Below, in pieces: positions 31,190 to 41,432 of a stretch of 64,000 nt of DNA. Position 1 is the first letter of the stretch; every line of letters begins with the position of its first letter. A program made the position numbers and the translations under genes. Source of the stretch: Comamonadaceae bacterium (lineage in GTDB: Bacteria > Pseudomonadota > Gammaproteobacteria > Burkholderiales > Burkholderiaceae_C); the NCBI GenBank assembly GCA_027483665.1, contig JAIXUC010000012.1, positions 19,799 to 83,798 of the forward strand, read 5' to 3'. The notes beneath the pieces were generated by a model. That model had not been told where the DNA came from and searched no databases. It saw only the letters and a program-made list of their open reading frames with translations.

Positions 31190-31326
31190 GTTCGCTAAAG
31201 CCTCCGAGGCGATCGCCGCAGAGGCGCTGGCGCGGCACCATTATTGAGCGCAGCAGAGCAGCTCAACCGAGACCCGATGCCGCCGCAGCCCATCTGAGCA
31301 GGCTGCGACCACGCATCGGGGGCGGG

Positions 31327-32655
31327 TCACATCATGCCGCGTTCGAATGCGCGCAGCAGTGCATTGCCGCGGCGCTCGAAGTTGCGCATGGCCTCGGCTG
31401 GGGTCTGGCCGCCCTGCAAGGCTTTCTCGACTTCCTCGTGGTAGACGTCGCGGATCTCGACCCAGCGGCCGAAGCGGTAGCCGTTGGTGTTCTCGCCCTT
31501 GCCCGATTCGATCAACGACAGGATAGGCACATCACGACCCGGATTCTGACTAAAGAACCCTTCGGTCTGCATGGCCTTGAACGCGCTGTTGGTGGCTGGC
31601 AAGAAGCCGGTGGCTTTGGCCCATTCCGTCATCACCTTGTCGCTGCGCAAATAGTTGAGGAAGGCTGCGACACCGCGGAATTCTTTGTCGGTCCGGTTGG
31701 GGGCATTGAACACCCACAATGAAGCTCCGCCGATGGTGGTCGCATATGGAGCGCCCTTCACGTCTGGCCAGTAGGGCATTTGGGCAGTGCCGAACTCGAA
31801 CTTGGCCCCTTGCCGAATAGCGCCGAGACCGCCGCTGGACTGGGTGAGCATGGCGCACTCGCCAGAGATGAACTTCGCGGCGGCGTCGTTGCTGCGACCG
31901 CCGTAATCAAAGCTCTTGTCCTTTTGCATGTCGACCAAGGTCTGCACTTGGCGAACCAGCAGCGGGTTATTGGCAACGTTCAGGGAAGCACTGGGGCCAT
32001 TTCGACCATTGCCCTCGGTCCCGAAAGCGATGTTGTGGCGCGAGGCAATCTGCTCGAGTTGCACCCAGGCGAGCCAAGTGGTGGTGTAGCCACAGGCAGC
32101 GGCGTTGGTCGAGCGGATCTTCTTGGCCGCCTGAACCAGCTCTGGCCAAGTTTTCGGCGGCTTGGTGGGGTCCAGACCAGCTTTGCGGAAAGCGTCCATG
32201 TTGTAGAACAGGACAGTGGTCGACACATTGAAAGGCATGGACAGCAAGCTGCCATCCTTGAGGCCGTAGTAGCCACGCGCCGGGGCGATGAAGTCGGCTG
32301 AATTGAATGGCATGCCAGCGCGCTTGAACACTTCTGACACTGGAACGATGGCATTCTTGGCGGCGATCATGTCGCCCGAGCCAGCGTCAAACATTTGCAT
32401 GATGTGCGGCGGCTTGCCAGCCCGGTAGGCGGCCACTGCTGCTGCGCGCTGCTCTGGGTACTGGCCCTTGAACGAAACCACAACGCGATACTCGGATTGG
32501 GTCTTGTTGAAGTCTTCGCCGAAACGGCTGAGAAGTTCACCACCCTGACCCGTCAAACCCATCCACATTTGGATCTCGGTAGGCTGGGCGGGTTGAGCCA
32601 GCGCCGGGGTGGCGATGCTCCATGCCATGGCAGCAGCAAGAAGGATTCGTTTCAT
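31327..32655 (-). CDS. ugpB: Glycerol-3-phosphate periplasmic binding protein UgpB
   Basis: The periplasmic receptor of the Ugp importer. The 442-residue product has a clean signal peptide (MKRILLAAAMAWSIATPALA, cut before QPAQP) and the family-1 solute-binding fold, with EIQMWMGLTGQGGE, FKGQYPEQ and GAPYATTIGGASLWVF stretches typical of UgpB. ATG 32655 is chosen because of the signal peptide; the frame upstream is non-coding. A Pho-box-like site lies 96 bases upstream. First gene of ugpB-A-E-C-Q. Confidence 0.95.
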   Translation of the reverse strand: MKRILLAAAMAWSIATPALAQPAQPTEIQMWMGLTGQGGELLSRFGEDFNKTQSEYRVVVSFKGQYPEQRAAAVAAYRAGKPPHIMQMFDAGSGDMIAAKNAIVPVSEVFKRAGMPFNSADFIAPARGYYGLKDGSLLSMPFNVSTTVLFYNMDAFRKAGLDPTKPPKTWPELVQAAKKIRSTNAAACGYTTTWLAWVQLEQIASRHNIAFGTEGNGRNGPSASLNVANNPLLVRQVQTLVDMQKDKSFDYGGRSNDAAAKFISGECAMLTQSSGGLGAIRQGAKFEFGTAQMPYWPDVKGAPYATTIGGASLWVFNAPNRTDKEFRGVAAFLNYLRSDKVMTEWAKATGFLPATNSAFKAMQTEGFFSQNPGRDVPILSLIESGKGENTNGYRFGRWVEIRDVYHEEVEKALQGGQTPAEAMRNFERRGNALLRAFERGMM

Positions 32656-32750
32656 GAGTGGACTCCAGGATCTGTTGGAAGGTGGATAGGACGCAGCAAA
32701 GGCTTTGGCCCGCTGCTCCGAAAGCCTCGAGACGATTCTTTTCTTGGTTT

Positions 32751-32768
32751 GTGACAGCGTCATGAAGC
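32751..32768 (-). promoter_or_regulatory. Pho-box-like site upstream of ugpB
   Basis: On the minus strand GCTTCAT-GACG-CTGTCAC matches the PhoB box layout of two 7-base direct repeats (CTGTCAT) with a 4-base spacer: the second repeat matches 6 of 7, the first 4 of 7. It is 96 bases before the ugpB start. In E. coli ugp is a PhoB target, which supports the call. Confidence 0.5.
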
Positions 32769-32887
32769 GGCCACGCACCAACCCGGTGCAAACTCCATTG
32801 CCACGTCTTCCTCGGGGCCATGCTCCCCTGCGTTAGGATGAAAAACCAAGCAGATAGGTCTTGTTTGGATACCAACAGCGGATCTCG

Positions 32888-35800
32888 ATGAACGCCCCCA
32901 CCCAGAGCCAACACCTGATTGCGAGGACGGCCAACGCGCCCCGTCTACGGGAAATCCCCTACAACTACACCTCCTTGTCTGACAAGGAGATCGTGGTGCG
33001 CTTGCTGGGCGCGCCCCTGTGGGATGTGTTGTCCAGACTGCGCGACGAACGCCGCACAGGGCGCTCGGCGCGCATGCTCTATGAAGTGCTGGGTGATATC
33101 TGGGTCGTGCAACGCAACCCCTATTTGCAAGACGACCTGCTGGACAACCCGAAGCGCCGACGTTTGTTGGTCGATGCCTTGCAGCACCGGCTGGGGGAAG
33201 TGCAAAAACGCCGCACGCCCCAAGACGACCCCCAGCGCGACGAATTGGTGGGTCAGTTGCTGGTCGCCGCCCGCCAAGCCGTGACCGAGTTCGGTGCCCA
33301 GTTCCAGCGCATGGCCGATTTGCGTCGGCAAGTGCAAAAGGCCTGCGCCCGGCACACCCGCAGCGACAACATCAAGTTTGATGGCCTGAGCCGCGTCTCG
33401 CACGTGACCGACGCCACCGATTGGCGCGTTGAATACCCCTTCGTGGTGCTGACGCCCGATACCGAAGCAGAAATGGCAGGCCTTGTACAGGCTTGCACGC
33501 ATCTTGGCCTGACCATCGTGCCCAGAGGCGGCGGAACGGGCTACACGGGCGGTGCCATCCCCCTGACATGGAAGAGCGCGGTGATTAACACCGAAAAGCT
33601 CGAATCCATGTCCGAAGTGGAGATGGTCAACCTGCCCGGCTTGGCGCAGCCCGTGCCAACAGTCTGGAGCGAAGCAGGTGTGGTGACACAGCGCGTGGCC
33701 GATGCAGCAGAGCGCGGCGGCTTTGTTTTTGCGGTGGACCCGACCTCGGCCGAGGCCTCGTGCATTGGCGGCAACATCGCCATGAACGCTGGCGGCAAAA
33801 AGGCAGTGCTCTGGGGCACAGCGCTGGACAACCTGGCTTCTTGGCGCATGGTGACGCCCGATGCGCAGTGGCTGGAGGTGGTCCGCTTGGACCACAACCT
33901 GGGCAAGATCCACGATGTGGACATGGCGCGCTTTGAGTTGCGCTATTTCAAGGCCGACGGCAAAACGCCCATCCGCACCGAACAGTTGCAGATTGCAGGC
34001 AAGACCTTCAGGAAAGCAGGCCTGGGCAAAGATGTCACCGACAAGTTTTTGAGCGGTCTGCCGGGCATCCAGAAGGAGGGCTGTGACGGCCTGATCACCA
34101 GCGCCCGCTGGATCGTGCACCGCATGCCCAGCCACACCCGCACCGTGTGCCTGGAGTTCTTCGGCCACGCACGAGACGCCGTGCCCAGCATCGTGGACAT
34201 CAAGGATTTCATGTTCGCCGAGCAAAAACGCAGCGGCGTGCTGCTGGCAGGGCTTGAGCACTTGGACGACCGCTATCTGAAGGCTGTGGGCTACACGACC
34301 AAGTCCAAGCGTGGGGGCCTGCCCAAGATGGTGCTGGTGGGCGACATCGCCGGCGACGACGCCGATGCCGTGGCGCGGGTCACCTCCGAAGTGGTGCGGC
34401 TGGCCAATTCGCGCAGTGGCGAGGGTTTCGTGGCCGTCAGCCCAGAGGCACGCAAGAAGTTTTGGTTGGACCGCAAACGCACGGCGGCCATCAGCCGCCA
34501 CACCAACGCCTTCAAGATCAACGAAGACGTGGTGATTCCCCTGCCGCGCATGGCGGAGTACACCGACGGCATCGAGCGCATCAACATCGAGCTGAGCTTG
34601 CGCAACAAGCTGCAGTTGCTCGATGAGCTGGAAAACTTCTTTACCCAAGGCCAACTGCCGCTGGGTCGAAGCGACGACGCGGGCGAGATTCCATCAGCCG
34701 AGTTGCTCGAAGACCGCGTCACCCAGGCGCTGGCCTTGCTGCGCGAGGTGCGCGGCGTGTGGCAAGGCTGGCTGAACATGGTGGACACCTTGTTCACGCA
34801 ACTGCAAGACCACAGCCTGCGTGCGAGCTGGAAAACGCAAGTGCGCGCCCCTCTGCAAACCATTTTTTCTGGTGCCGCATTCCAACCCCTGCTGGATGAA
34901 TGCCAAGCCATCCACCAGCGCGTGCTCAAGGGCCGGGTTTGGGCTGCGCTGCACATGCACGCGGGCGACGGCAACGTACACACCAACATCCCGGTCAACA
35001 GCGACAACTACGAGATGCTGCAAACCGCCCACCAAGCGGTGGCGCGCATCATGGCGCTGGCACGCAGCCTGGACGGCGTCATCTCTGGCGAGCATGGCAT
35101 TGGCATCACCAAGCTCGAGTTTTTGAGCGATGAAGAGATTCAGCCGTTTGCCGATTACAAGCAACGCGTCGACCCCCAAGGCCATTTCAACCGGGGCAAG
35201 CTCATTCGGTCTGCACCGCAGACTCCTGGCGATGAAGTGGTGCACTCGGGCGACCTGAGCCACGCCTACACGCCCAGCTTCGGGCTGATGGGGCACGAGT
35301 CGCTCATCATGCAGCAGAGCGACATCGGCGCCATCGCCGACAGCGTCAAAGATTGCCTGCGCTGTGGCAAATGCAAACCGGTGTGCGCCACGCACGTGCC
35401 GCGCGCCAATTTGCTGTATTCGCCGCGTAACAAGATTTTGGCCACCTCGCTGTTGATCGAGGCTTTTCTGTACGAAGAGCAAACCCGCCGCGGCGTGTCG
35501 ATCAAGCACTGGGAAGAGTTTGAAGACGTGGCAGACCACTGCACGGTCTGCCACAAATGCCTGTCGCCTTGCCCGGTCGACATCGACTTCGGCGAGGTCT
35601 CGATGAACATGCGCAACCTGTTGCGCAAGATGGGCAAAAAGAGCTTCCGTCCGGGCAATGCACTGGCCATGGGATTCTTGAATGCAACCAACCCGCAAAC
35701 CATCAAGCTCATGCGCTCGGGCATGGTGGACGTGGGCTTCAAGGTGCAGCGCCTGGCCAACGATTTGTTGAGCCGGGTTGCCCGCAAACAAACCAGCCAG

Positions 35801-36766
35801 CCGCCATCGACCGTAGGCACAGCACCCATCAAAGAGCAGGTCATCCACTTCATCAACAAGAAGATGCCTGGCGGCCTGCCGAAGAAAACTGCGCGTGCGC
35901 TGCTGGACATCGAAGACGCGAATTACGTCCCCATCATCCGCAACCCTGTGGCCACGACGGCCGAGACCGAGGCGGTGTTTTACTTTCCCGGTTGCGGCTC
36001 AGAGCGCCTGTTCAGCCAAGTGGGTTTGGCCACGCAAGCCATGCTCTGGCACGCGGGTGTGCAGACGGTGTTGCCGCCGGGCTATTTGTGCTGCGGCTAC
36101 CCGCAGCGCGGCAGCGGGCAGTTCGACAAGGCCGAGAAGATCATCACGGACAACCGGGTCTTGTTCCACCGCGTGGCCAACACCCTCAACTACCTCGACA
36201 TCAAAACCGTGGTGGTGTCTTGCGGCACCTGCTATGACCAGTTGCAGGGCTACCAATTCGACAAGATTTTTCCGGGCTGCCGCATCATCGACATCCACGA
36301 GTACCTGCTGGAAAAAGGCATCACGCTGCAGTCCAAACAGGCCTACCTCTACCACGACCCTTGCCACAGCCCCATGAAGCTGCAAGACCCGATGAAGACG
36401 GTCAAGGCGCTGGTGGGCGACCAGGTGTTGAAGAACGAACGCTGCTGCGGCGAGTCGGGCACCTTGGGTGTGACGCGGCCTGACATCTCCACCCAAGTGC
36501 GCTTTCGCAAGGAAGAAGAACTGCGCAAAGGCGAAGCCGCCCTGCGCGCCAGCGCGCAAGTGGGCCCACAAGACAACGTGAAGATCCTCACCAGCTGCCC
36601 AAGCTGCTTGCAAGGCCTCAACCGCTACGGCCAAGACCTGAACAACGGCCTGCTGGAAGCCGACTACATCGTGGTGGAGATGGCGCGCCAAATCTTGGGC
36701 GAGCAGTGGCTGCCCGAGTACGTGGCCACGGCCAACGCAGGCGGCATCGAGCGCGTCTTGGTTTGA
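32888..36766 (+). CDS. DUF3683 FAD-linked oxidase / Fe-S / CCG-domain fusion (D-2-hydroxyacid dehydrogenase type)
   Basis: A 1292-residue multidomain oxidoreductase. Seen in order: an N-terminal DUF3683-like region (1-150); a PCMH-type FAD domain with [16 protein letters not shown]; an FAD-oxidase C-terminal domain with [14 protein letters not shown] and GEHGIG; two [4Fe-4S] clusters ([11 protein letters not shown] and [14 protein letters not shown]); and two CCG cysteine-rich domains (PGCGSERLF...LCCGYP, and CCGESGTLG...SCPSCL). This is the layout of GlcD+GlcF or Dld-type enzymes fused in one chain, so oxidation of D-lactate, glycolate or a similar acid into the quinone pool is inferred. ATG 32888 is chosen; a start 27 bases upstream is possible. 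Confidence 0.85.
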   Translation: MNAPTQSQHLIARTANAPRLREIPYNYTSLSDKEIVVRLLGAPLWDVLSRLRDERRTGRSARMLYEVLGDIWVVQRNPYLQDDLLDNPKRRRLLVDALQHRLGEVQKRRTPQDDPQRDELVGQLLVAARQAVTEFGAQFQRMADLRRQVQKACARHTRSDNIKFDGLSRVSHVTDATDWRVEYPFVVLTPDTEAEMAGLVQACTHLGLTIVPRGGGTGYTGGAIPLTWKSAVINTEKLESMSEVEMVNLPGLAQPVPTVWSEAGVVTQRVADAAERGGFVFAVDPTSAEASCIGGNIAMNAGGKKAVLWGTALDNLASWRMVTPDAQWLEVVRLDHNLGKIHDVDMARFELRYFKADGKTPIRTEQLQIAGKTFRKAGLGKDVTDKFLSGLPGIQKEGCDGLITSARWIVHRMPSHTRTVCLEFFGHARDAVPSIVDIKDFMFAEQKRSGVLLAGLEHLDDRYLKAVGYTTKSKRGGLPKMVLVGDIAGDDADAVARVTSEVVRLANSRSGEGFVAVSPEARKKFWLDRKRTAAISRHTNAFKINEDVVIPLPRMAEYTDGIERINIELSLRNKLQLLDELENFFTQGQLPLGRSDDAGEIPSAELLEDRVTQALALLREVRGVWQGWLNMVDTLFTQLQDHSLRASWKTQVRAPLQTIFSGAAFQPLLDECQAIHQRVLKGRVWAALHMHAGDGNVHTNIPVNSDNYEMLQTAHQAVARIMALARSLDGVISGEHGIGITKLEFLSDEEIQPFADYKQRVDPQGHFNRGKLIRSAPQTPGDEVVHSGDLSHAYTPSFGLMGHESLIMQQSDIGAIADSVKDCLRCGKCKPVCATHVPRANLLYSPRNKILATSLLIEAFLYEEQTRRGVSIKHWEEFEDVADHCTVCHKCLSPCPVDIDFGEVSMNMRNLLRKMGKKSFRPGNALAMGFLNATNPQTIKLMRSGMVDVGFKVQRLANDLLSRVARKQTSQPPSTVGTAPIKEQVIHFINKKMPGGLPKKTARALLDIEDANYVPIIRNPVATTAETEAVFYFPGCGSERLFSQVGLATQAMLWHAGVQTVLPPGYLCCGYPQRGSGQFDKAEKIITDNRVLFHRVANTLNYLDIKTVVVSCGTCYDQLQGYQFDKIFPGCRIIDIHEYLLEKGITLQSKQAYLYHDPCHSPMKLQDPMKTVKALVGDQVLKNERCCGESGTLGVTRPDISTQVRFRKEEELRKGEAALRASAQVGPQDNVKILTSCPSCLQGLNRYGQDLNNGLLEADYIVVEMARQILGEQWLPEYVATANAGGIERVLV

Positions 36767-36817
36767 GGCGGCGCTGGCTGCACAGCCGGACGACCACCGA
36801 ACGACCACAGGAAACTC

Positions 36818-37255
36818 ATGAAAGACCCCGCCTGCCCGCTGTGCCAAGGCGACGGTGGTGAGGTCGTCTGCAGCACGGCGAAGCTTCGGGTGGTCCGGGC
36901 CGACGAAGCGGGTTTCCCTGCGTTCTACCGCGTGATCTGGAATCGGCATGTGGCTGAGTTCAGCGATCTGAGCGCGCACGACCGTCAACTTTGTATGGAC
37001 GCCGTGCTGGCAGTCGAGCGCGCTTTGCGCCAACACCTCGCGCCCACCAAAATCAATCTGGCCAGTCTGGGCAACGTGGTGCCGCATGTGCATTGGCACG
37101 TGATTGCCCGCTTCGATTCCGACAGCCATTTCCCCGCCCCAGTCTGGGCGACCGCGCAACGCCCGGTGGACGCTGGCCTTCAAGCCAACATCCGCTCTAG
37201 ATTGCCGGCAGTCGAAGCAACCATCCTCGCAGCCTTGGCTACCTCCAACGCATGA
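36818..37255 (+). CDS. HIT family hydrolase
   Basis: A 145-residue histidine-triad protein with the active-site pattern H90-V-H92-W-H94 (VVPHVHWHVIARF) and an N-terminal CPLC pair that may bind zinc. HIT proteins hydrolyse nucleoside phosphoramidates or dinucleotides; the substrate here is unknown. It is 51 bases after the large dehydrogenase gene and overlaps the asparaginase gene as ATGA, so the two are translationally coupled. Confidence 0.88.
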   Translation: MKDPACPLCQGDGGEVVCSTAKLRVVRADEAGFPAFYRVIWNRHVAEFSDLSAHDRQLCMDAVLAVERALRQHLAPTKINLASLGNVVPHVHWHVIARFDSDSHFPAPVWATAQRPVDAGLQANIRSRLPAVEATILAALATSNA

Positions 37256-38268
37256 ACGACCTGCGCATGAACCACGAGCCACTGATCGAGCTGCGCCGCA
37301 ATGGCACTCTGGAGTGCCTGCATTTGGGCAGCGCCGTGCTGGCCGACGCACAAGGCCAAGTGCTGGCCCAAGTCGGCGAGCCGCATTGGATGTGCTTCAC
37401 GCGTTCGACCCTCAAAGCGATGCAGGCACTGCCCGCGGTCGAAGCGGGTGTGGCCCAGCGTTTGGGTTGGGGCAAGCCGGAGCTGGCCATGCTGTGCGCC
37501 AGCCACAACGGTGAAGACCGCCACGTCGATCAGGTGCAGCACATGCTCGATTCGCTCGGGCTTGCGCGCAGCCGCCTGCAATGTGGCTGCCATCTGCCCT
37601 TGCGCTTCACCTACACCGACACGCCTGCACCGCCAGGCTTGGTTTATGACGAGCGTCACAACAACTGCAGTGGCAAGCACAGCGGTTTTCTGGCCTGGTG
37701 CCAACTGCAAGGCACTGACGACAGCACCTATTTGCAGGTGGACCACCCGCTTCAACAAAACATTCGCCAAGCCGTGGCTGAGGTGGCCGGCATGCCAGCC
37801 GATGCGCTGGTGGCAGGCACCGACGGTTGCTCAGCCCCGAACTACGCCATGCCCTTGTCGGCGCTGGCGCGGTGCTACGCGCGGCTGGCTGGCGGTGCGC
37901 CGAGCGATCGTTGGGCACCCGCTCTGGATGCATTGGCGCAAGCCATGGTGGCCCACCCCGACCTCGTTTCAGGTGAAGGCCGCAACGACGAGGCCTTCAT
38001 GCGCGCAGGCCGTGGCGATTGGGTCACCAAAGTGGGCGCTGACGGCGTGCAGGTGGTGGCCAGCCGCAGCAGGCAGCAAGCGCTGGCACTCAAAGTGTTG
38101 GACGGCAACCGCGCCGCCTTGTTTGCGGCCACTGTCGAGGCCTTGGACCAACTCGGCTGGCTCGACGATGCCCAACGCGCCGAGTTGGCTCCTTGGCGCG
38201 CGCAGCGGCTGCTCAACGCGCGCGGCGCAGAAGTTGGCGAACGCTTGCCGGTGTTTCGCATCGGTTAA
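37252..38268 (+). CDS. Asparaginase of the Rhizobium etli (PF06089) type
   Basis: A 338-residue protein of the 'L-asparaginase II' family that is unrelated to E. coli AnsA/AnsB. Seen: FTRSTLKAMQAL with the Ser and Lys pair of the active site, LCASHNGEDRH, NNCSGKHSGFL and GTDGCSAPNYAMPL. It would release ammonia from asparagine. ATG 37252 overlaps the HIT gene; ATG 37267 (MNHEPLIELRRNG) is an equally good start. It converges on putA. Confidence 0.85.
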   Translation: MNDLRMNHEPLIELRRNGTLECLHLGSAVLADAQGQVLAQVGEPHWMCFTRSTLKAMQALPAVEAGVAQRLGWGKPELAMLCASHNGEDRHVDQVQHMLDSLGLARSRLQCGCHLPLRFTYTDTPAPPGLVYDERHNNCSGKHSGFLAWCQLQGTDDSTYLQVDHPLQQNIRQAVAEVAGMPADALVAGTDGCSAPNYAMPLSALARCYARLAGGAPSDRWAPALDALAQAMVAHPDLVSGEGRNDEAFMRAGRGDWVTKVGADGVQVVASRSRQQALALKVLDGNRAALFAATVEALDQLGWLDDAQRAELAPWRAQRLLNARGAEVGERLPVFRIG

Positions 38269-38317
38269 CCCAGCGAGCTGAACGCAGCGCACTGAACCAC
38301 GGCAACCAACAAGCCGT

Positions 38318-41300
38318 TCAATGCATGCTGGCCAGCAAAGCCGCGTTGCCGCCGGCGGCAGCGGTGTTGATGGTCAAGGTTTGCTCGGCGCAAAAGCGCA
38401 CCAAGTAGTTCGGGCCACCAGCCTTGGGGCCGGTACCGCTCAAGCCCTCGCCGCCAAATGGCTGCACGCCGACCACCGCGCCAATGATGTTGCGGTTGAC
38501 GTAGACGTTGCCCACGTGGGCGCGCGCTGCCATGGCCTGCGCACGGCTGTCGATGCGGGTTTGCAAGCCCAGCGTCAGGCCGTAGCCCAGGGCGTTGATG
38601 CGGTCGATCACCGACTCAGGCGTCGGCAAAGCGGCGCCTCCCCAGCGCACCACATGCAGCACCGGGCCAAAGACTTCATCGCCCAGCGCGTCGATGCTGG
38701 CGATCTCGAAAGCTTGTGGCGTGACCATCTGCGCCATGGCCGCTGCCTGGCTCGGTTGGGTGCGCGCTGCGCCGCCAGCCAGCAGGTCGTGTGCTTCACG
38801 CCGCAAGCGCGCCAAGTGGCGCTCGATGCCACCGAAGGCTTCCGCGTCGATCACCGGGCCGACATCGGTGGCCAGCAAGGCCGGGTCGCCACAGTGGAGC
38901 TCGGCTGCTGCGCCGCGAATCATCTCGATCACGCCATCGGCAATGGCCTCGTGCACCACCAGCAGCCGCAATGCAGAGCAGCGCTGGCCGGCTGAACGGA
39001 AGGCGCTTTGCACCACCGCATCGCAGACCTGCTCGGGCAGTGCCGTGGAGTCCACCACCATGGCGTTGATGCCGCCGGTCTCGGCGATCAGCGGCACGAT
39101 CGGGCCGTTCTTCGCGGCCAAGGCGCGCTGGATGATCTTGGCGACCTGCGTCGAACCCGTGAACACGACACCTGCCACGCGCGGGTGGGCCACCAATGCA
39201 GCACCCACCGTCTCACCTGGGCCGTGCAACAGTTGCAGCGCATCCAACGGCACGCCGCAGCCGTGCAGCAAGTCCACCGCGGCTTTTGCCACAGCGGGCG
39301 TTTGCTCTGCCGGCTTGGCCAACACCGTGTTGCCTGTGGCCAAAGCAGCCGCCACTTGGCCGCCAAAGATGGCCAGCGGAAAGTTCCAAGGGCTGATGCA
39401 AACCCAAGCGCCGCGCGCTGTCAGCCGCAATTCGTTGCTTTCACCGGTGGGGCCGGGCAGTGCGATGGGCTTCATGACGCGTTCGGCTTCGTCGGCGTAG
39501 TAGCGCCAGAAGTCGATGGCCTCGCGCACCTCGGCCACGGCGTCGCCCCAAGTTTTGTGGGCTTCCAACACGAGCAGCGCGCAGAACTCGGGCAGGCGCT
39601 GCTGCAGCGCATCGGCCGCGCGGCGCAACACGGTGGCTCGGGCCTCCACCGGCAGCTCGCGCCAAGTGCGCCCGGCTTGCAAGCTGCGCTGCACCGCGTT
39701 TTCTACGTCGTGGGAGCTGGCCTCGGCCACCACCGGCACACCCTGGCTGCGCAAGCGGTGCAGCGCATCCAGCAAAGGCTGGCGTGCGCTGGGCACGGTC
39801 AGGTCCAAGCCCTCGCTGTTGCGCCGTGCGCGCTGTCCCGCCGCGGTGCTGGCCACAAACAAATCAGCAGGCAGTGGCAGCGAAGGCTGCGGCTCCAATC
39901 GCAGGGGCGAGATCAACAGCTCTTGCATGCCCACCGATTCGTCGCTCAACTGGTGCACGAATGAAGAGTTGGCGCCGTTTTCCAGCAAACGCCGCACCAA
40001 GTAAGCTAGCAGGTCGCGGTGTTGGCCCACAGGCGCGTAAACGCGGCAGTACACCAAGGGGTTTTTCAGCACCTCGCGGTAGACGCCCTCGCCCATGCCG
40101 TGCAAGCGTTGCAGCTCAAAGGCAGCCCCCGAGCGCGCTGCCATTTGCAGAATGGCTGCGATGGTGGCGGCGTTGTGCGTGGCGAACTGCGCGTAGATCA
40201 CATCGGCGTTGGCCAGCAGCACCCGCGCACAAGCCAGGTAGCTCACGTCGGTGTGGTGTTTGTGCGTGAACACGGGGTAGTGCGACAAACCCATTTCTTG
40301 GGCGCGCTTGACTTCGGCGTCCCAATAAGCGCCCTTCACCAAGCGGCACATCAGGCGCACCCCATGTTGCCGCGCCATGGCGGCCACGGTCTCGATCAAC
40401 TCCACGGCGCGCGTTTGATAGGCCTGCATGGCCAGGCCAAAACCCTGCCAGCTTGGTTGCTCAGCGGCCACTTTTTTCAGCAGAGCCTCCATCACATCCA
40501 GCGACAGCTCCAGCCGATCGACCTCTTCGGCGTCGATGGTGAGGTTGATGTGCGCGCGCGCCGCCATCTCGCACAAGCCCCAGACGCGTGGCACCAACTC
40601 GTCCATCACGCGCTGCGTTTGCGCGTCTTCGTAGCGCGGGTGCAGTGCGCTGAGCTTGATGGAAATGCCGTCGTTGTGGGCGCAACTGCCGTCGGCGGCG
40701 GGACGGGCACGCTGCGCGATGGCGGTGATGGCGTCGCGGTAGCTGGCCAAGTAACGCAGCGCGTCAGCGTCGGTGCGGGCACCCTCGCCCAGCATGTCGT
40801 AGCTGTAGCGCACTTGCGCTCCGCGCTCGTGCCGGATTTGCGCGCTGCGCTCGGCGCGCTCGTTGCGTGGGGCGCGGCTGCTGTCGGCCACGTCCATGGC
40901 CTCTTCAATGGTTTGGCCCAACACAAACTGCCGCCCCAACAGCTGCACCGCACGCACCGTGGCAGCGACCACCGTGCGTGCGCCCAACCGCGCCACGACG
41001 CCGGGGTGGGCGTTGGCGTCGTCGGGCAAGAACTTTTTGGACATGGCGATGGCTGTGGCCGACAGGTTCGCCAGCAAGCCGTCGCCGGTGCCGTCGAAAT
41101 CGGCCCGGCCCAGCTGGTCTGCGGTGAGCGCGATGGCGGTCTCGGCATCGGGCACGCGCAGCAAGGCCTCGGCCAAGCGCATCAGCGCCAAGCCTTCTGC
41201 GCTGGAAATGGGGTACTCCTTGAGCAAGCTTTCCATGGCCCAAAAAGGCGGCGGGCTCTCGCGCACGGCCTGCACCCAGGGCTCGGCCACTTGGGCAGCG

Positions 41301-41386
41301 GCAGCCCAATCGAGCGCGCCTTGCAGCAAGCCCAGGCGCTGGGCCACGGTGTCGGATTCGGGGCGATAAGGTGAGGGCAGTCGCAT
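38318..41386 (-). CDS. putA: Bifunctional proline dehydrogenase / P5C dehydrogenase PutA
   Basis: PutA oxidises proline to glutamate in two steps, with FAD then NAD. The 1022-residue product has an N-terminal helical arm, the PRODH barrel (KLSALHPRYE, LMCRLVKGAYWD, FATHNA) to about residue 450, and the aldehyde dehydrogenase domain (WNFPLAIFGGQVAAALATGN, AETGGINAMVVD, catalytic Cys in SAGQRCSALR). No N-terminal ribbon-helix-helix DNA-binding domain is seen, so it should not repress itself; the divergent Lrp-type gene probably regulates it. ATG 41386 (MRLPSPYRPESDT) is chosen. Confidence 0.95.
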   Translation of the reverse strand: MRLPSPYRPESDTVAQRLGLLQGALDWAAAAQVAEPWVQAVRESPPPFWAMESLLKEYPISSAEGLALMRLAEALLRVPDAETAIALTADQLGRADFDGTGDGLLANLSATAIAMSKKFLPDDANAHPGVVARLGARTVVAATVRAVQLLGRQFVLGQTIEEAMDVADSSRAPRNERAERSAQIRHERGAQVRYSYDMLGEGARTDADALRYLASYRDAITAIAQRARPAADGSCAHNDGISIKLSALHPRYEDAQTQRVMDELVPRVWGLCEMAARAHINLTIDAEEVDRLELSLDVMEALLKKVAAEQPSWQGFGLAMQAYQTRAVELIETVAAMARQHGVRLMCRLVKGAYWDAEVKRAQEMGLSHYPVFTHKHHTDVSYLACARVLLANADVIYAQFATHNAATIAAILQMAARSGAAFELQRLHGMGEGVYREVLKNPLVYCRVYAPVGQHRDLLAYLVRRLLENGANSSFVHQLSDESVGMQELLISPLRLEPQPSLPLPADLFVASTAAGQRARRNSEGLDLTVPSARQPLLDALHRLRSQGVPVVAEASSHDVENAVQRSLQAGRTWRELPVEARATVLRRAADALQQRLPEFCALLVLEAHKTWGDAVAEVREAIDFWRYYADEAERVMKPIALPGPTGESNELRLTARGAWVCISPWNFPLAIFGGQVAAALATGNTVLAKPAEQTPAVAKAAVDLLHGCGVPLDALQLLHGPGETVGAALVAHPRVAGVVFTGSTQVAKIIQRALAAKNGPIVPLIAETGGINAMVVDSTALPEQVCDAVVQSAFRSAGQRCSALRLLVVHEAIADGVIEMIRGAAAELHCGDPALLATDVGPVIDAEAFGGIERHLARLRREAHDLLAGGAARTQPSQAAAMAQMVTPQAFEIASIDALGDEVFGPVLHVVRWGGAALPTPESVIDRINALGYGLTLGLQTRIDSRAQAMAARAHVGNVYVNRNIIGAVVGVQPFGGEGLSGTGPKAGGPNYLVRFCAEQTLTINTAAAGGNAALLASMH

Positions 41387-41432
41387 GTTGGCTCCAGGGG
41401 CTTTTTTGGAAGATGTGCGTATATTCCTGCCA

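Noticed and set aside
32945..34654. 569-codon open frame antisense to the large dehydrogenase gene
   Set aside because: It mirrors the codon pattern of the plus-strand gene, has no recognisable domain, and such antisense frames are common at this GC content.
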